Source: Coriobacteriia bacterium (lineage in GTDB: Bacteria > Actinomycetota > Coriobacteriia > Anaerosomatales > PALSA-660). Taken from it: a DNA stretch of 44,527 nucleotides. The DNA lies in the NCBI GenBank assembly GCA_025361335.1, contig JANYAK010000050.1:1-44527 (forward strand). Direction: 5' to 3'. Positions 24,983-33,632 of this stretch are shown piece by piece (the first letter of the stretch is position 1; each line of letters starts with the position of its first letter). Under the pieces are notes generated by a model. That model was given only the letters and a program-made list of their open reading frames with translations. It was not told the DNA's origin and searched no databases. A program made the translations under genes and the position numbers.

Positions 24983-25909
24983 GTGGCACCCGTCACCGTC
25001 TCGGTGCCCGCCACGTCGGCCAACCTCGGCTCGGGCTACGACTCGTTCGGACTGGCGCTCGGGCTGCGCAACGAGATCACCGTCGCACTCTCCGCGGACG
25101 GATCGTGGGACGTCCAGGTGAGCGGTGAGGGAGAGCACGACGCTACCCTGGCGCGCGACAACCGTGTGGTGACCGCGCTACTTCGGATATTCACCGAGGT
25201 GGGTCGGCCCGACACTGGGGCGACCCTCGTGTGCCACAACGAGATCCCGATCGGCCGCGGTCTCGGCAGTTCCTCAGCCGCGATCATCGCCGGGCTCGTG
25301 GCGGGCAACGAGCTGGTCGGGCGCCCGTTCTCCACGCAGGAGCTGTTCGCGCTCGCCGCGGACATCGAGGGACATCCCGACAACGTCGCTGCCGCGCTCG
25401 TGGGCGGCTTCACGCTGTGCTGGCGCGACGATGACTGGCACTTCGCCCGTCTGGAGCCGGCCGGGGGCCTCGCCGCGGTGTGCGTGGTCAGCGACAACCG
25501 GCTGGCCACCGCGAAGGCGCGGGAGTTGCTGCCGCCGACCGTGCCCCATCGCGACGCGGCGTTCAATGTCGGACGCGCCGGCCTGCTGACAGCGGGCATC
25601 GCCTTGGGACGACGCGAGCTGATCAGAGCCGGCATGGCCGACCGGCTGCACGAGAGGTACCGCTCCGTGGCCGTGCCCGATCTTGAGGACGTGGGCGACG
25701 CGCTCGTGGCTGCGGGGGCGGATGGGGCCGCGCTGTCGGGATCCGGGCCGACGGTCATCGGGCTCGTTTCGGGAACAGATGACGGCGACGCCCTGGCCAG
25801 AGCCGTCGCGGTCGCGCACCGGGCCGCGGGGATGCTCGCGGGGCGCAGCGGACGACAGGCGCCGATGGTGCTGCCGGTCGACAGGCACGGTCCAAGGGTC
25901 ATCGCCTGA
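24983..25909 (+). CDS. thrB: Homoserine kinase
   Basis: 308 residues of the GHMP kinase family, phosphorylating homoserine on the way to threonine. The N-terminal VPATSANLGSGYDSFGLAL, the phosphate-binding loop PIGRGLGSSSAA (89-100), EGHPDNVAAALVGG and the C-terminal ALSGSGPTVIGL are all conserved. The GTG at 24983 places the first motif at the normal position, five bases after hom, so the pair is an operon. No anomalies. Confidence 0.95.
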   Translation: MAPVTVSVPATSANLGSGYDSFGLALGLRNEITVALSADGSWDVQVSGEGEHDATLARDNRVVTALLRIFTEVGRPDTGATLVCHNEIPIGRGLGSSSAAIIAGLVAGNELVGRPFSTQELFALAADIEGHPDNVAAALVGGFTLCWRDDDWHFARLEPAGGLAAVCVVSDNRLATAKARELLPPTVPHRDAAFNVGRAGLLTAGIALGRRELIRAGMADRLHERYRSVAVPDLEDVGDALVAAGADGAALSGSGPTVIGLVSGTDDGDALARAVAVAHRAAGMLAGRSGRQAPMVLPVDRHGPRVIA

Positions 25910-25951
25910 GGCGGGAGCCCGGGGGCCCGATGTAGCGAGAGGGAGAGAGAG

Positions 25952-26935
25952 ATGAGCGATCAGGGGCAGGTGGGCGTCGCCCTCCCACAGACGGTCCCGC
26001 AGGTGGTGAACCCGCCGCGTCGGTCCAAGAAGGGGATCTGGATCGCTGTCGCGGTCGTCGCGGTCCTGCTGCTGATCTCGAGCTGCTGCGGGCTGGCCAG
26101 CTGGGCCGCGCTGTCGGGGGGTTCTCTCCCGTCCGGGGACGCGGTCGCAGTGATCTACATCGACTCCGAGATCGCCGGCGTCGGTGGCACGGGGTTGTCA
26201 GGGACGTCCATCACGCCTGAGACGATCATCACCCAGCTGCGCCGCGCCCAGGACGACGGTTCCATCAAGGCGATCATCCTCCGCATCGATTCGCCCGGCG
26301 GAACGGCCTCCGCATCGATGGAGATCGCCGAGGAGGTCGCTCGCACGACCAAGCCGATCATCGCCAGCATCGGGGACATGGGGGCCTCCGGCGCCTACAT
26401 GGTCGCGTCGCAGTGCGACGAGATCATGGCGACCCCTTCGTCCGACGTGGGCAGCATCGGCGTGATCCTGACCGTGGCGGACCTCTCGGAGCTGTACAAG
26501 AAGATCGGCGTGAAGTTCACCTATCTCCACGAGGGGGTATACAAGGACGCCGGGGCCGGACAGCGGGCGCTCACCGCGACCGAGACGGCGATGTTCCAGT
26601 CGGACATGCACCTCGTCTACGAGCAGTTCATCGAACTCGTGGCGAAGGGCCGCAAGCTGCGGACCGCGGATGTGGAGAAGCTCGCGACGGGCTGGGCCTG
26701 GCCGGGCGCCAAGGCCAAGGATCTCGGGCTCGTGGACAAGCTCGGCAACTATCGCGACGCGATCAAGGAAGCCGGGCGGCTCGGCAAGATCCACGGCGAA
26801 CCACGGATCGTCACCTATCGGGCCGAGACTCTCAGCGGCCTGCTGAATCAGCTGACGGGCGCGATCGGCTTCGGCGGCGGGCTCGACGCTTTGGACCTCG
26901 GGTCGCTGAGGCGATCGGGACCCGTGACGCGATAG
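25952..26935 (+). CDS. sppA: Signal peptide peptidase SppA, short (Gram-positive) form
   Basis: 327 residues. A cytoplasmic N-terminus is followed by one transmembrane helix (about 28-50) and an extracytoplasmic Ser/Lys protease domain. The nucleophile is S146 in GDMGASGAYMVAS and the general base K198 in GVYKDAG, matching the Ser147/Lys199 dyad known from Bacillus SppA. It clears remnant signal peptides from the membrane. The ATG at 25952 is preceded by a purine-rich GAGAGGGAGAGAGAG tract serving as ribosome binding site. It precedes the phosphoesterase-cDPG gene cluster with 47 bases between. Confidence 0.93.
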   Translation: MSDQGQVGVALPQTVPQVVNPPRRSKKGIWIAVAVVAVLLLISSCCGLASWAALSGGSLPSGDAVAVIYIDSEIAGVGGTGLSGTSITPETIITQLRRAQDDGSIKAIILRIDSPGGTASASMEIAEEVARTTKPIIASIGDMGASGAYMVASQCDEIMATPSSDVGSIGVILTVADLSELYKKIGVKFTYLHEGVYKDAGAGQRALTATETAMFQSDMHLVYEQFIELVAKGRKLRTADVEKLATGWAWPGAKAKDLGLVDKLGNYRDAIKEAGRLGKIHGEPRIVTYRAETLSGLLNQLTGAIGFGGGLDALDLGSLRRSGPVTR

Positions 26936-26982
26936 CGCCGACCTGCCCGTGGTGCGGCTTCTAAGGAGGCGCGAGGGACAAG

Positions 26983-27783
26983 ATGACCGACGCCGACCCC
27001 ATCGTGATCGCCCAGATATCGGACCTGCACTGTGGGTCCATCTACTACCGCGAGGCGCTCGGGCGGCGCGTGGTCGCCGAGGTCAACGAGTTGCATCCCG
27101 ACGTCGTGGTCGTGACCGGCGACCTCACCGACATGGGCTTCCGCGGCGAGTTCGAGGAGGCCCGGGCGCTCCTCGACGGCATCGAGTGCGAGCGCATGCT
27201 CGTGATACCGGGCAACCACGATGCACGCAACGTGGGCGAGATCCACTTCGAGGAACTCTTCGGTCCGCGCGACAGCGAGCTGGTGCTCGAAGGGGTCCAC
27301 ATCATCGGGCTGGATTCCTCGGAGCCCGATCTGGACAACGGACGCATCGGCCGGGAGCGCTATCGCACCATCGAGGAGCAGTTCGGCGATCCCGACGAGT
27401 TCAAGATCCTGTGCATCCACCACCATCTCATGCCGGTCCCCGGGACCGGCCGTGAGCGCAACGTCGTCTACGACGCGGGCGACCTGCTGCGGGTTCTCAC
27501 GTCTGAAGGCTGCGATCTCGTCCTGTGCGGGCACAAGCACGTCCCCAACGTGTGGCGACTCGAGGACATGTTCGTGGTGAACGCGGGGACCGCCAGCTCC
27601 ATGCGGCTGCGCGGCCGGGTCCAGCCCTGCTACAACGTCATCGAGATCCGCCCAGGCCGGGTCACGATCGCGCGGGCGTATCCGTTCGGCGTGCGCGAGA
27701 CGGTCGCCGACTTCCGCAAGGCGCACCAGCACGCGTGCCGCTGGCGCCCGGTCGTCGAATTCGACGGCGAGGGCATCGCGTGA
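26983..27783 (+). CDS. Calcineurin-like metallophosphoesterase (Icc/CpdA type)
   Basis: 266 residues. All metal-binding motifs of class III phosphodiesterases are present: D14-x-H16 in ISDLHCG, GDLTD with D47, GNHD at 77-80, HHH at 146-148 and GHKH at 183-186. The family hydrolyses cyclic nucleotides or other phosphodiesters. The ribosome binding site AAGGAGG lies at about 26963. The stop overlaps the start of the cyclic 2,3-diphosphoglycerate synthetase gene (GTGA at 27780-27783), so a role in turnover of that cyclic compound is a reasonable but untested inference. Substrate otherwise unknown. Confidence 0.85.
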   Translation: MTDADPIVIAQISDLHCGSIYYREALGRRVVAEVNELHPDVVVVTGDLTDMGFRGEFEEARALLDGIECERMLVIPGNHDARNVGEIHFEELFGPRDSELVLEGVHIIGLDSSEPDLDNGRIGRERYRTIEEQFGDPDEFKILCIHHHLMPVPGTGRERNVVYDAGDLLRVLTSEGCDLVLCGHKHVPNVWRLEDMFVVNAGTASSMRLRGRVQPCYNVIEIRPGRVTIARAYPFGVRETVADFRKAHQHACRWRPVVEFDGEGIA

Positions 27784-29135
27784 GCCGGGTCGTCGCCATC
27801 ATCGACGGCGAGCACTATCCGCCTGTGGTGCGCGATGCGCTTGCGGCGCTCTCCGCGCAGCACGAGGTCGTCGCGGCCGTGTTCGCCGGCGGTACCGAGA
27901 AGGTCGCCGCCGACGCGAACATGGCCGCGTACGGGGTACCGGTCCTGTGCGGCGCCTCCCCCGAAGCGGCGCTCGCCGCCGCCATCGACCGCCACGCTCC
28001 CGACGAGGTCGTCGACCTCTCCGACGAGCCGGTCCTCTCTTCCGCCGACCGGTTCCGGCTCGCGTCCGTCGCGCTTGGGAGGGGCGTGCTCTATCGCGGC
28101 GCCGACTTCCGGCTGTCGCCCGCCGACACGTCGGCGGCCACCCGCACGCCGACCCTCGCGATCGCGGGGACGGGCAAGCGCGTGGGCAAGACGGCCGTGT
28201 CCGCGCACGCGGCGCGGACGTTCACGGCCGCCGGCCATGACGTCGTCGTCCTCGCCATGGGTCGTGGGGGGCCCGAGCAGCCCGACATCATCCGCGGGGA
28301 CCTGGTCGCCCCCACGACCGCGGACCTGCTGGCGCTGGCTCGCGCGGGGGTGCATGCGGCCTCGGACAACTATGAGGAAGCGGTCATGGCGCGCGTCACC
28401 ACGGTGGGATGCCGCCGCTGCGGCGGAGGGCTCGCGGGCGCCGTGTTCTTCAGCAACGTGGTCGAGGGCGCCGCTCTCGCCGACGGGCTGGGGCGCGATC
28501 TGCTCATCCTCGAGGGGTCCGGTTCGGCGATCCCTCCCGTGCACGCGGACGCGACGGTTCTCGTCGTCGGCGCCGCACAAGGCCCGGGCTACGTCACGGA
28601 CTATCTCGGCCCCCTTCGCATCCGCTCCGCGGACCTCGTCGTGGTCTCCGGGGCGGAGGCGCCCGTCGCCTCGCCGGAACGCGTCGCCGAGACGCTCGCC
28701 GCGGTGCGCGATCTCGCGCCCGGGGTGCCCATCATCCCCGTCGTGTTCCGCCCCCGCCCGCTCGAGCCGGTCGACGGGCGCCGCGTATTCTTCGCCACGA
28801 CCGCGCCGCCCGTGCTGCTGCCCGCGCTCATCGCGCACCTCGAGGCGGAACACGGGTGCGAGGTGGTGGCGGCCAGCTCCCACCTCTCGGACCGGTTACG
28901 GCTCTCAGCCGACTTGGCCGAAGCCGCGGGCACGTTCGACATGCTCCTCACCGAGTTGAAGGCGGCCGCCATCGACGTGGTGGCCGAAGTCGGGGACGCC
29001 GCCGGCGTGCCGACGGTGCTGTGCGACAACACGCCGCTGTCGGAGGACGCCACCGACCTCGAAGAGGCTCTGCGCGGCGTCGCGGCGCTCGCCCTCGTCC
29101 GGGGGAGGGAGAGGTTCCGCGATGCCACCCGATGA
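27780..29135 (+). CDS. Cyclic 2,3-diphosphoglycerate synthetase
   Basis: 451 residues, close to the roughly 460 of the characterised methanogen enzyme. The N-terminal IDGEHYPPVVRDAL and VFAGGTEKV segments are family hallmarks as I recall them, and the P-loop GTGKRVGKT is at 130-138. A CRRCGGGLAG motif (211-220) and LLILEGSGSAIPPV follow in the core. The enzyme makes the intramolecular phosphoanhydride of 2,3-diphosphoglycerate using ATP. The next gene encodes the kinase that supplies 2,3-diphosphoglycerate, starting 14 bases before this stop. The GTG start at 27780 overlaps the phosphoesterase stop. The annotation rests on sequence memory plus this very specific neighbour; substrate has not been shown in this organism. 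Confidence 0.82.
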   Translation: MSRVVAIIDGEHYPPVVRDALAALSAQHEVVAAVFAGGTEKVAADANMAAYGVPVLCGASPEAALAAAIDRHAPDEVVDLSDEPVLSSADRFRLASVALGRGVLYRGADFRLSPADTSAATRTPTLAIAGTGKRVGKTAVSAHAARTFTAAGHDVVVLAMGRGGPEQPDIIRGDLVAPTTADLLALARAGVHAASDNYEEAVMARVTTVGCRRCGGGLAGAVFFSNVVEGAALADGLGRDLLILEGSGSAIPPVHADATVLVVGAAQGPGYVTDYLGPLRIRSADLVVVSGAEAPVASPERVAETLAAVRDLAPGVPIIPVVFRPRPLEPVDGRRVFFATTAPPVLLPALIAHLEAEHGCEVVAASSHLSDRLRLSADLAEAAGTFDMLLTELKAAAIDVVAEVGDAAGVPTVLCDNTPLSEDATDLEEALRGVAALALVRGRERFRDATR

Positions 29136-30084
29136 GCGCGAGCCCATAGTCATCAGCGACCTGAGATACGGCCTCCCCTACAGCAAGGGGCTCATGGCGC
29201 AGTCCTTCATGGCGACGGGACTGGCCCCCGCAAGGTCGTACGAGGTCGCTCGCACCATGGAGGGCCGCATGCGCGATCGCGGCGAGCTGCAGGTGTCGCT
29301 CGAACGCCTTCGCGAGCTCGCGGCCGCCACGCTGGAGGAGATCGCGGGCCCCTCGTACGCCGTTCGCTACCGGCGCCTCGAGGAGGTCGACCGGCTCGAT
29401 CGTCCGCTCATCGTGATGATCGGGGGGACCACCGGCGTGGGCAAGTCGACCGTGGCCTCCGAGATCGCCCACCGGCTCGGCATCACGCGCACCGCTTCGA
29501 CGGATAGCATTCGCGAGGTCATGCGTGGTATCTTCTCCAAGGAGCTCATGCCGGCGATCTACGAATCGTCGTTCAACGCCTGGCGCGGCCTCCGGATCCC
29601 CGTTCCCCAAGGCGCAGACCCTGTCATCGTGGGCTTCCGCGAGCAGACAGCCGTGGTGACCACCGGGATCAAGGCTCTCATCGACCGCTCGGTGGTCGAG
29701 CGCATGAGCCTCGTCGTCGAGGGCGTCCACATCGTCCCCGGCTACATCGAACCCTCCCAGTTCAAGGACGCGCGAGTCGTCCAACTGGTGATAACGGTCG
29801 ATGACGAGGAATCGCATCGCAGCCATTTCTACATCCGGGAAGTGCAGACGGGCGGCAACCGGCCCTTCGAGAAGTACCGCGAGAACTTCGGGAACATCCG
29901 CCTGCTGGGACACTACATAGAGGACATGGCGAAGGAGAACGACACGCCCATCATCCACAGCCACCAGCTCGACCGGACCGTGTCCGAGACGCTGGAACAC
30001 ATCTTGAGCGCCGTCATGGGAGACAGGGACGCGGGGACCGACGGGGACCTCGCGACCGGGGAAGAGGGAGTGAACATCACGTGA
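29122..30084 (+). CDS. 2-phosphoglycerate kinase
   Basis: 320 residues. An N-terminal ATP-cone-like segment (about 9-60, SDLRYGLPYSKGLMAQSFMA) is followed by a P-loop kinase domain with Walker A GGTTGVGKST at 101-110. This arrangement is that of archaeal-type 2-phosphoglycerate kinase, which converts 2-phosphoglycerate and ATP to 2,3-diphosphoglycerate. It overlaps the preceding cyclic 2,3-diphosphoglycerate synthetase gene by 14 bases and the transaldolase gene by four (GTGA at 30081-30084). The two enzymes together make the complete pathway from a glycolytic intermediate to cyclic 2,3-diphosphoglycerate. The last 30 residues are Asp/Gly-rich and variable. Confidence 0.87.
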   Translation: MPPDEREPIVISDLRYGLPYSKGLMAQSFMATGLAPARSYEVARTMEGRMRDRGELQVSLERLRELAAATLEEIAGPSYAVRYRRLEEVDRLDRPLIVMIGGTTGVGKSTVASEIAHRLGITRTASTDSIREVMRGIFSKELMPAIYESSFNAWRGLRIPVPQGADPVIVGFREQTAVVTTGIKALIDRSVVERMSLVVEGVHIVPGYIEPSQFKDARVVQLVITVDDEESHRSHFYIREVQTGGNRPFEKYRENFGNIRLLGHYIEDMAKENDTPIIHSHQLDRTVSETLEHILSAVMGDRDAGTDGDLATGEEGVNIT

Positions 30085-30743
30085 AGTTCTTTCTGGACAC
30101 CGCGGACCTCGCCGAGATCGAAGAGGCCGCCAGCTGGGGTGTGTTGGCCGGGGTCACCACCAACCCCACGCTCTACTCGCGCATCGGCGGGAAGCTCTCG
30201 GGCTTCCACGACCACCTGAAGCGCATCTGCGAGCTGACGGACGGACCGGTCAGCGGAGAGACCGTCGGGCTCACCCGCGACGAGATCGTGCGGGAAGGCG
30301 AGGAGCTCGCCGCCCTGGCGCCGAACATCGTCGTGAAGGTGCCGGTGATGCCCGAGGGGCTCGCCGCCACGAAGTGCCTGTACGACAAGGGCATCAAGGT
30401 GAACATGACGCTGTGCTTCACGGTGCCTCAAGCGATCATGTCGGCCCGGGCCGGGGCGTTCTACGTCAGCCCCTTCGTGGGCCGGTTCGACGACATCTCC
30501 GAGGACGGCATCGAGCACCTGGCCAACATGGTGGCCGCCCTGAACAACTACGACTTCGGGCACTCGGTGGAGGTCATCGCGGCTTCCATCCGCAGCGCGA
30601 ACCACGTCACGCAAGCGGCGCTGATCGGAGCGGACATCGCGACCGTGCCGTTCGCCGTACTCAAAAACATCGTCAAGCATCCCCTGACCGACCGCGGGCT
30701 CGAGTCGTTCCTCGCGGACTGGGAGAAAGTGAAGAACTCATGA
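30081..30743 (+). CDS. Transaldolase / fructose-6-phosphate aldolase family protein
   Basis: 220 residues, the small single-domain TalC/Fsa type. The N-terminus KFFLDTADLAEIEEA and VTTNPTL are typical, and the Schiff-base Lys is K86 in NIVVKVPVMPEG (K85 in E. coli Fsa). Members act either as transaldolase in the pentose phosphate pathway or as fructose-6-phosphate aldolase; Gram-positive genes beside rho are usually annotated as transaldolase. The GTG start overlaps the kinase stop, and the stop overlaps the rho ATG (ATGA at 30740-30743). This fsa-rho neighbourhood is also seen in Bacillus. Confidence 0.92.
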   Translation: MKFFLDTADLAEIEEAASWGVLAGVTTNPTLYSRIGGKLSGFHDHLKRICELTDGPVSGETVGLTRDEIVREGEELAALAPNIVVKVPVMPEGLAATKCLYDKGIKVNMTLCFTVPQAIMSARAGAFYVSPFVGRFDDISEDGIEHLANMVAALNNYDFGHSVEVIAASIRSANHVTQAALIGADIATVPFAVLKNIVKHPLTDRGLESFLADWEKVKNS

Positions 30744-32065
30744 GCGCACGTCCCCGCAAGAGAGGTCGCCGGGGCTCCGGTCCGGCCGAGGCCGTTCCTT
30801 CCATCACGCGGCCCGAGCTCGAGACCAAGACCATCGCGGAACTGAAGGCGATGGCCGAGGAGCTCAAGATCGACACCAAGACCCTCAAGAAGAAGGACGC
30901 GCTGATCGACGCGGTCCTCGAGGCCAAGGTCAAGTCCGAGGGCTTCATCGACATAGTCGGCGTGCTCGACATCCTGCCGGAGGGCTACGGGTTCATCCGC
31001 ACGAGCGGCTACCTGCCCGGTGACCGTGACGTCTACTGCTCGATGACCCAGGTGCGCCGATACGGCCTGCGCCGCGGCGACATGGTGCGCGGCCAGATCC
31101 GGCCTCCCAAGGAAGCCGAGAAGTACGCGGCTCTGATGTCCGTTCACTCGATCAACGGCAAGACGCCCGAGGAGATCATCGGTCGCAAGAACTTCAGCGA
31201 CCTGACCCCGATCTACCCCGATGAGAAGTTCGCCATGGAGTGGAAGCCCGAGGCGATCACGACGCGCATCATCGACCTCGTGGCCCCCATCGGCAAGGGC
31301 CAGCGCGGGCTGATCGTCTCGCCGCCGAAGGCGGGCAAGACGACCATCCTGAAAGACATCGCCGCGGCTATCCACGCGAACAACCCCGAGGTGTACCTCA
31401 TGTGCCTGCTCGTCGACGAGCGGCCTGAGGAAGTCACCGACATGGAACGCTCCATCCACGGCGAGGTGCTCTCCTCGACGTTCGACATGCCCTCAGACAA
31501 CCACATCGCGGTGGCCGAGCTGTGCATCGAGCGCGCCAAGCGCCTCGTCGAGAGCGGCTACGACGTCGTGATCCTGCTCGACTCGATCACGCGGCTCGGC
31601 CGCGCGTACAACCTCGCCAGTCCCGCGTCCGGCCGCATCCTGTCCGGCGGCGTCGATTCCACGGCGCTCTACCCGCCCAAGAAGTTCTTCGGCGCGGCGC
31701 GCAACATCGAGTTCGGCGGGTCGCTCACCATCATGGCCACGGCCTTGGTCGAGACCGGCTCCAAGATGGACGAGGTGATCTTCGAGGAGTTCAAGGGCAC
31801 CGGCAACATGGAACTGCGCCTGGACCGCCGCCTGGCGGACAAGCGCATCTTCCCGGCCATCGACGTCATCCAGTCGGGCACCCGCAAGGAGGAGCTCCTG
31901 CTGGACCCGGTCGAGGCGCCCTACATCTGGAAGCTGCGTCGGGTGCTGCACTCGCTCGACTCCAGCGCGGCCATCGAGCTGCTGATCGACAAGCTGCGCA
32001 AGACGAAGTCGAACCGCGAGTTCCTCGCCGCCATCTCTCGCGTCAAGGGTGGCAACGGGGACTGA
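30740..32065 (+). CDS. rho: Transcription termination factor Rho
   Basis: 441 residues. A short basic N-terminus is followed by the Rho N-domain (about 22-65), the cold-shock-like RNA-binding domain (about 70-145, [18 protein letters not shown]) and the ATPase core with Walker A PPKAGKTT at 195-202 and [13 protein letters not shown]. The Q- and R-loop regions ([21 protein letters not shown]) are intact. Unlike many Actinomycetes Rho proteins, it lacks a long inserted N-terminal extension. The ATG at 30740 overlaps the upstream stop. A strong intrinsic-type hairpin follows. Confidence 0.97.
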   Translation: MSARPRKRGRRGSGPAEAVPSITRPELETKTIAELKAMAEELKIDTKTLKKKDALIDAVLEAKVKSEGFIDIVGVLDILPEGYGFIRTSGYLPGDRDVYCSMTQVRRYGLRRGDMVRGQIRPPKEAEKYAALMSVHSINGKTPEEIIGRKNFSDLTPIYPDEKFAMEWKPEAITTRIIDLVAPIGKGQRGLIVSPPKAGKTTILKDIAAAIHANNPEVYLMCLLVDERPEEVTDMERSIHGEVLSSTFDMPSDNHIAVAELCIERAKRLVESGYDVVILLDSITRLGRAYNLASPASGRILSGGVDSTALYPPKKFFGAARNIEFGGSLTIMATALVETGSKMDEVIFEEFKGTGNMELRLDRRLADKRIFPAIDVIQSGTRKEELLLDPVEAPYIWKLRRVLHSLDSSAAIELLIDKLRKTKSNREFLAAISRVKGGNGD

Positions 32066-32097
32066 CGCCGCGCCGCTGACCGGATACGCGACACGCA

Positions 32098-32133
32098 CGA
32101 AGGGCCCCGCCTCGGCGGGGCCCTTCGTGTTCG
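32098..32133. terminator. Bidirectional terminator between rho and the DEAD-box helicase
   Basis: CGAAGGGCCCCGCC (32098-32111) and GGCGGGGCCCTTCG (32114-32127) form a perfect 14-bp stem with a two-base gap. It is symmetric and lies between convergent genes, 33 bases after rho and 26 bases after the helicase stop. The T-run is weak on both sides. Confidence 0.8.
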
Positions 32134-32152
32134 CACTCGTGGAGGGCGGAGC

Positions 32153-33394
32153 TTATCGCCCCGAGCGCCGGTGCTGGGCTCCCCCGTGGGGACGCCCGTA
32201 CTGCGGCTTCTTGGCCGGCGGCGCCTTGCGGACGGCTTCGTGCGTGCGGTCCGGGTCGGGCACGATGCGGTCGTGGGAGTACTCGAAGCCGGCGAGGTCC
32301 GCGCAATCGATGACGGCGCCTATCTTGCGCTCGATGTCGCGAAGGGCCTCGTGCTCCTCGGGCGCCAGGAGGGACAGCGCCACGCCCGTGCGTCCGGCAC
32401 GCGCGGTGCGGCCGATCCGATGGACGTAGTCGTCGGGGACGTTGGGGAGGTCGTAGTTGATCACGTGGCTGATCCCCTCCACGTCGATGCCGCGCGCCAC
32501 GATGTCCGTGGCTACCAGCACGCGGCAGCGGCCGCGCTTGAACTCCTCGAGCGCGTTCTGGCGCTGCGACTGGCTGCGGTTGCCGTGGATGGCCGCGCTG
32601 CGCACGCCCGCGCGGTCGAGCACGCGCGCGACCCGGTCGGCGCGGTGCTTCGTGCGGGTGAAGACGAGCACGCGTTCCAAGCCGCGCTCCTGGATGATCC
32701 TCACCAGCAGGTCGTTCTTCTGGGTGCCGACGACGGGATAGAGCGACTGCTCGATCGCCTCGATCGGTGTGGCCGGTGGAGCGACGCTCACCTGTGCGGG
32801 ATCGGTCAGGGTCGAGCCGATCACTTTGAGCACCACCGGAGACATCGTGGCCGAGAACAGCAGGTTCTGCCGCTTCGTCGGCAGCAGCGCGAGGATCCGC
32901 CGAACGTCGGGCCAGAACCCCATGTCCAGCATGCGGTCGGCCTCGTCCAGCACGAGTATCTCGACGCGGCTCAGGTCCACGTCGCGTCGGGCGGCGAGGT
33001 CCAGCAGTCGGCCCGGAGTTGCGACGAGCATGTCGACCCCGCGGCGCAGGGTCTTCACCTGCGGTTCATAGCCCACACCGCCGTAGACCGCGGCGATGCG
33101 GTGCCCGGTCGTGCGGGAGACCGCCGTGGCCACCTCCACGATCTGGATGGCCAGCTCTCGTGTCGGGGTGACGACGAGGACTCTGGGCGCACCCACCCGC
33201 GGCGCGATCCGCTGCAGGATCGGGAGAACGAAGGCGGCGGTCTTGCCGGTGCCGGTCTGCGCGCAGCCGATGACGTCACGGCCGGCGAGCACGAGCGGGA
33301 TGGCGGCGGACTGGATAGGGGTGGGCTCGGTGTAGCCCATGGTCACCACAGCCTTGAGCAGGCGTGGGTCGAGACCCAGGTTGTCGAAACTCAA
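32153..33394 (-). CDS. DEAD-box ATP-dependent RNA helicase
   Basis: 413 residues. Motifs in order: Q motif in GYTEPTPIQ (20-28), Walker A AQTGTGKT (45-52), PTRELA, DEAD at 150-153, SAT, ARGIDVEGISHVINYD and HRIGRTARAGRTG. The C-terminal tail is short, basic and Gly/Pro/His-rich, like RhlE/CshA-type helicases. The TTG at 33394 is chosen because AAGGAG lies just upstream and the protein then starts with the family MSFDNLGL; an ATG at 33484 would add 30 atypical residues. Likely roles are ribosome assembly or mRNA turnover. Its leader of about 135 bases carries a small perfect hairpin. Confidence 0.95.
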   Translation of the reverse strand: MSFDNLGLDPRLLKAVVTMGYTEPTPIQSAAIPLVLAGRDVIGCAQTGTGKTAAFVLPILQRIAPRVGAPRVLVVTPTRELAIQIVEVATAVSRTTGHRIAAVYGGVGYEPQVKTLRRGVDMLVATPGRLLDLAARRDVDLSRVEILVLDEADRMLDMGFWPDVRRILALLPTKRQNLLFSATMSPVVLKVIGSTLTDPAQVSVAPPATPIEAIEQSLYPVVGTQKNDLLVRIIQERGLERVLVFTRTKHRADRVARVLDRAGVRSAAIHGNRSQSQRQNALEEFKRGRCRVLVATDIVARGIDVEGISHVINYDLPNVPDDYVHRIGRTARAGRTGVALSLLAPEEHEALRDIERKIGAVIDCADLAGFEYSHDRIVPDPDRTHEAVRKAPPAKKPQYGRPHGGAQHRRSGR

Positions 33395-33430
33395 GAGGGC
33401 TTCTCCTTCTCTGTGCGCCCATGGGGTCGC

Positions 33431-33449
33431 ACTGCGTGTAAGACGCAGT
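33431..33449 (-). promoter_or_regulatory. Hairpin in the helicase 5' leader
   Basis: ACTGCGT (33431-33437) pairs perfectly with ACGCAGT (33443-33449) over a five-base loop, within the untranslated leader of the helicase. Helicase leaders are sometimes regulatory, for example in cold response; nothing more specific can be said. Confidence 0.35.
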
Positions 33450-33530
33450 CGATCCGACGGGCCGCAGAGGGAGACGAAGGACAACCGGGTCTTGAGTGAG
33501 CGGCCGCGGGGGCGGCGCGCCAGACGCGTC

Positions 33531-33536
33531 AGTATA
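33531..33536 (-). promoter_or_regulatory. Putative -10 of the helicase gene
   Basis: TATACT on the minus strand at 33536-33531, about 137 bases upstream of the TTG start. The -35 region is weak (TTCGCT at a 19-base spacing). Confidence 0.4.
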
Positions 33537-33632
33537 GGGGCTGAGGTGCACAGAAAGCGAATCGCGGTGCGCGACGAGCGGGCGCGACGAGCGGCGAGGA
33601 CGGCGGGTCGACTGCGGCGTCCCCGGCGGCCC

